From Croceivirga sp. (GTDB taxonomy: Bacteria > Bacteroidota > Bacteroidia > Flavobacteriales > Flavobacteriaceae), in NCBI GenBank assembly GCA_028281025.1, contig JANQKR010000012.1, forward strand, positions 1-64,000: a stretch of 64,000 nt of DNA, in the 5' to 3' direction. The translations under genes and the position numbers were made by a program. Below are positions 61,901-64,000 of the stretch, one piece after another. Numbering within the stretch: the stretch's first letter is position 1; every line of letters begins with the position of its first letter. Under the pieces are notes generated by a model that worked only from the letters and a program-made list of their open reading frames with translations, was not told the DNA's origin and searched no databases.

Positions 61901-63989
61901 GCAAAACAAGATGGTCAAAATCTTTGGGGACAATGTCATTGCGGTCGGTAAACACAACCGTTGATGTTGGGTTTCCTTCAGAATCCAATCCCGTTACCAA
62001 CTCAATACCATTTTCGAAGTCTATTCTGGCGACTACATCACCAATTGAATTCTTAATGGAAACCGGGGCATTCATAGTCTGCCTGTCAGTATTGAAAATG
62101 AATCCAAAATACACTACCCCAGAGGTTTCCGTGAATGTCCTGATGGCCGTTGCCCTTTGTTGAACCGCGGGGTCGTAGGCGATGTTCAATCGATCATCCA
62201 CAACAGTAACAAAACCTGTAGTTTCAGGTCCTTCTGACCATCCATTGGGCAATCCCGGGTCGCTAAAAGTGTCAAAGGCCAATAGCCCTTGTGGTTGGGG
62301 AGCCAACCCTTCCCCCGTAACCTGGACCCTGCCCGTAAAAATATCATCCCCTTCAATAAGGACGCTATCTTCATAGGTAACCGTGAGTACCGGTGCAAAC
62401 CGAACATAGATGGTCCGATCAATAGTACCTGAACCGTCCGGCTCCAGTGGGAAAGCCGCACTGGTAAAACCGTCCAATTCATTTAAACTGACCTGAAAGC
62501 CATCAGGAGGGGTAATCGTAATGGATTGGGTAAGCCCGGATAGTTGTAATTGAAAACTGTTTGGAGCAGAGACCGTCCCGACCGCTATTCCGGTAAAATC
62601 GTCCATCGGTGTTGTATTTACAAATTGAGCGGGCTCCAGAACATAAAGGTTTTGTTGGGCAGTGAAGTACAGTTTCCCATTGGTTACCACAGTAGTTGTA
62701 TTGACAGTACTCCCTATGCTACCGGGAACTAAATCCTCAACCAGGAACACATTTGTTCCATCAGTGGCGAATAGTTCATTTCCCACGTTTCCAAAGGGCG
62801 AAGTGTCATTCGTGTTGGCATTGAAATAGGCGTATCCGTCCAAAAAGCCTAAAAAATTTGGGTTGCTGGCCCCATTGGTAATCAAATCGATTATTTGATT
62901 GGTCCCTATTGCAGTACCATCGCTCACCCACGGCTCATTGCCAGCCCCCCCATTGGCCCTAAAGAAAATCCTGCCGGTCGCGGGGTCACCCAATTGATAA
63001 ACTGGATTTGAACCTCCATTGGAGCGCAGGTCGGCTATTTTTTCGGTCCCCGCTTCCGTACCATCGGTAATGTAAGGCTCAACACCTTCATTTCCTTGTT
63101 TTGCCCTGAAAAACAATTTATTTCCCACAACAAAAAGATTTTTGATATCCGCCTGTTGGTTGGCCCCAGGATTGATTTCCTTTACCAACTTTATGGTCTC
63201 GTCACCCGTATCAAAATACCGCAATTCCTTACCCGTGGCAGCACCCCCATCATGGCCCCTAAAAAATAGGGTGCCATTAAAGATTGCTGCATGCTCGGCC
63301 GTGGTTTCGCCCATTCCGGAGCCACTTCCGGCAAACAAATCTTGAACCTGGCGTGTCCCTATGGTAGTACCATCACTGATATAGAGTTCAAAACCTTGGG
63401 AGCCGTTGTTGGCCCTGAAAAAGACATAATCGTTGTTCTTTCCGTAAACGATGTCCGTATTTGCCGGAGTGCCATCGGCACTGCCAGGAGCAATATTTAA
63501 AAGCAATTGGGTTCCAGCATCGGTACCATCACTTTTCCACATTTCCTTTCCATTGGTACCATCATTGGCCATAAACAATACCAAACCATTGAATGCTATC
63601 ATTTGCTCAGGGAAACTGCCTCCCCCAGGGTTGATATCTTTAATCATGTAGGTTCCCGCATCGGTACCATCGGAAAACCAAAGTTCTGCGCCGTTCACAC
63701 CATCCGTGGCCCTAAAAACAATACCATTGTCAAAAGGGGTTACCGATACCAACCCATCCTCACCAGAGGGATTGATATCCTTGACAAAAGTGATGGACTC
63801 GGTGGCCAGGTCATAAAAGAAAAGACCATTGCCATTTTCCGAATCGGTAGCTTCAAAAAACAATTTATTTTGGGAAAGGGTCAAAGTGCTCGATTTGAGC
63901 CCTGTTGTTTCAAAATTGGTAAGCCGTTGTATTTGCCCAATGCAAAAAGCAGTCACCAGTAAAAATAAAGGAAGGGTTAATTTTTTCAT
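58956..63989 (-). CDS. Multidomain T9SS-exported glycosidase (clan GH-A)
   Basis: 1677 residues, complete. Signal peptide about 1-18 (ending FCIGQ). Residues about 20-460 are a series of ELWxxDGTxxGTxxI-type repeats (GLxFxAxDGxNGxELWxSDGT), presumably a propeller. An unknown module (about 465-565) and a LamG-like module (about 570-760) follow, then a FIVAR-like module (about 765-845). A GH-A barrel (about 850-1180) has acid/base Glu in QLNNEPYFF and nucleophile Glu in FITEFNVF, with a beta domain (about 1180-1290). Three Fn3 domains (about 1300-1580) and a type A T9SS sorting domain (about 1595-1677, ending GLYFLELDTNVGKQTIKIINQ) complete it. It should be a surface or secreted polysaccharide hydrolase. 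Linkage unknown. Confidence 0.85.
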   Translation of the reverse strand: MKKLTLPLFLLVTAFCIGQIQRLTNFETTGLKSSTLTLSQNKLFFEATDSENGNGLFFYDLATESITFVKDINPSGEDGLVSVTPFDNGIVFRATDGVNGAELWFSDGTDAGTYMIKDINPGGGSFPEQMIAFNGLVLFMANDGTNGKEMWKSDGTDAGTQLLLNIAPGSADGTPANTDIVYGKNNDYVFFRANNGSQGFELYISDGTTIGTRQVQDLFAGSGSGMGETTAEHAAIFNGTLFFRGHDGGAATGKELRYFDTGDETIKLVKEINPGANQQADIKNLFVVGNKLFFRAKQGNEGVEPYITDGTEAGTEKIADLRSNGGSNPVYQLGDPATGRIFFRANGGAGNEPWVSDGTAIGTNQIIDLITNGASNPNFLGFLDGYAYFNANTNDTSPFGNVGNELFATDGTNVFLVEDLVPGSIGSTVNTTTVVTNGKLYFTAQQNLYVLEPAQFVNTTPMDDFTGIAVGTVSAPNSFQLQLSGLTQSITITPPDGFQVSLNELDGFTSAAFPLEPDGSGTIDRTIYVRFAPVLTVTYEDSVLIEGDDIFTGRVQVTGEGLAPQPQGLLAFDTFSDPGLPNGWSEGPETTGFVTVVDDRLNIAYDPAVQQRATAIRTFTETSGVVYFGFIFNTDRQTMNAPVSIKNSIGDVVARIDFENGIELVTGLDSEGNPTSTVVFTDRNDIVPKDFDHLVLLKIDTDNNTMGLRVNGVEKPEGQDVPLLNLTSNVASLEVFVPYLFDVGRIQMDDVIIGSVNKWDLRRLLLEASELAVSAEVGSNPGEYPQAAVDTFFNAISMATSVFIDGIAQEVIDQGLVDLSNAISAFRDSIVKSLATITIDPNQRHGLKDGLFGYNNRSVDQAWSYKNPEFVDALKAGKTGWMRYLSGTISDPFNMNTGEYELEWIEQFRRVNNQVKAYERLEVKGPQLVYDLYQALGEAGAKLIVTWPGFMAGPEEARIFAKFCEDNNIVVEYWQLNNEPYFFLPNRNHWFYNSGADYAAKMEALDQAIKEGYSGALTAPNADWGVDFSGNFSLGVRNFNPQYYDVLSYHSYASFNNSNPAPDLAIRNANAGMKIGGTDAPTKARNVYGEDFRYFITEFNVFNNGFDKSYYAGMYNAEFMIRNTVFDNMDYLGLHVFNVDVVVPNFNHNSLLDNAFASGTDVDADAIEYGFNISTQGEVILIAGEALNNSNFSLDTEVIGGEVVAAEHPNSLVSEIPALFARAYNGANNKDYVLISNKSSIPHEITLQGMDLPQDVLVTSITSDDPLVLSGILPTQETKDLSNGKITVPGYGMTRLEWVVGQRTPKTNRIFKSEVTSSGLHLKWWEDDQADGYRIKMGHNQNSLNQVIEITGSENNEYQLPLSYGKQTNIAVTAFNSVGESALSNIIKVKYERPQKPKLVRVRPKDGRVTLLWESVANANGYKVYYGTDRNQLTEEVEASNTSGFNLKGLQNGQKYFFSVRAYSGAGISDQSRILSATPQATLPFAPYDLRGGEDSNGTVNLTWDETAFTNGGTFNLYRSSEPWDGYQLVAEGIVGTTYSDGSAMEVGTYYYIVKAENSLGESFYPSNILTVVKTESSNGGTTALTAQLNLEDQKLLQHQIVLRRNPVVNQIDLAIPNTVEVSGYRVYDVQGKIVKSGRKLRKRTEMQISLRTRLKGLYFLELDTNVGKQTIKIINQ

Positions 63990-64000
63990 AGTTATTGATT

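Overview
The window looks like the chromosome of a marine-type member of the Flavobacteriaceae (Bacteroidota). The evidence is seen directly. Many secreted proteins are lipoproteins with the Cys-Ser/Asp-Asp-Asp style typical of the phylum. Two large exported proteins end in type IX secretion (T9SS) sorting domains. Start codons lack strong Shine-Dalgarno sites. Regulators are of the TPR-histidine kinase, LytTR and membrane-anchored AraC kinds common in flavobacteria. Genus cannot be decided from the sequence. No rRNA, tRNA, CRISPR, transposase or prophage gene was recognised.

Layout. (1) 1-8450: a collinear envelope/signalling locus. It holds the acidic tail of an exported protein cut by the window edge, a chagasin-like inhibitor lipoprotein, a papain-family protease, a transmembrane Ser/Thr kinase with periplasmic WG repeats, two tandem CsgG-like exported proteins, two further exported proteins of unknown function, and two small proteins. 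Internal terminators lie at 7578 and 8420. (2) 8539-12161: an unknown exported protein, a 46-residue lipoprotein, and a TPR-histidine kinase/response regulator pair. (3) 12299-16896: a surface-protein operon with a lipoprotein, a beta-helix protein, a T9SS cargo with thrombospondin type-3 repeats, and an Fn3-like lipoprotein. (4) 17015-25066, mostly minus strand: a paralogous pair of unknown exported proteins, three GNAT acetyltransferases around an alpha/beta hydrolase, lipoproteins, a 1-Cys peroxiredoxin, a serine hydrolase and a barrel-like protein. (5) 25175-34674: a LytTR regulator, three membrane AraC regulators (two paralogous), a DUF418 protein, Dps, a metallothionein-like peptide next to a Cys-rich ECF sigma factor, and an S41 peptidase.

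(6) 35259-52169: an electron-transfer and heme island. It has a hexaheme lipoprotein, a monoheme lipoprotein, a DUF5777-type barrel, a TAT iron-sulfur protein, an NrfD-type quinol-binding membrane protein, a membrane-anchored periplasmic protein, a soluble-type cytochrome c, glutamyl-tRNA reductase, an NrfJ/OB-fold lipoprotein, a PaoABC-like molybdenum hydroxylase operon with an extra Cys-rich small protein, a fused cytochrome c assembly protein (CcsBA) and HemG. Two near-identical 14-bp FNR-type palindromes sit in front of the hexaheme gene and the ccsBA gene, which suggests shared control. (7) 52604-55383: an arsenic-type operon (ArsR, exported phosphatase-like protein, aquaporin, metallophosphoesterase). 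The phosphatase-like protein has lost both catalytic residues. (8) 55529-63989: a carbohydrate-related locus with a FIVAR/LamG lipoprotein, a GH30-like lipoprotein and a 1677-residue multidomain T9SS glycosidase. A 140-bp nested palindrome lies between the last two.

The strongest candidates for undescribed biology are the inhibitor-protease-WG kinase-CsgG locus, the reductase-less NrfCD-type module with its FNR-like boxes, the metallothionein/sigma pair and the catalytically dead phosphatase in the ars operon. All functions are inferred by eye from motifs; no database search was run.
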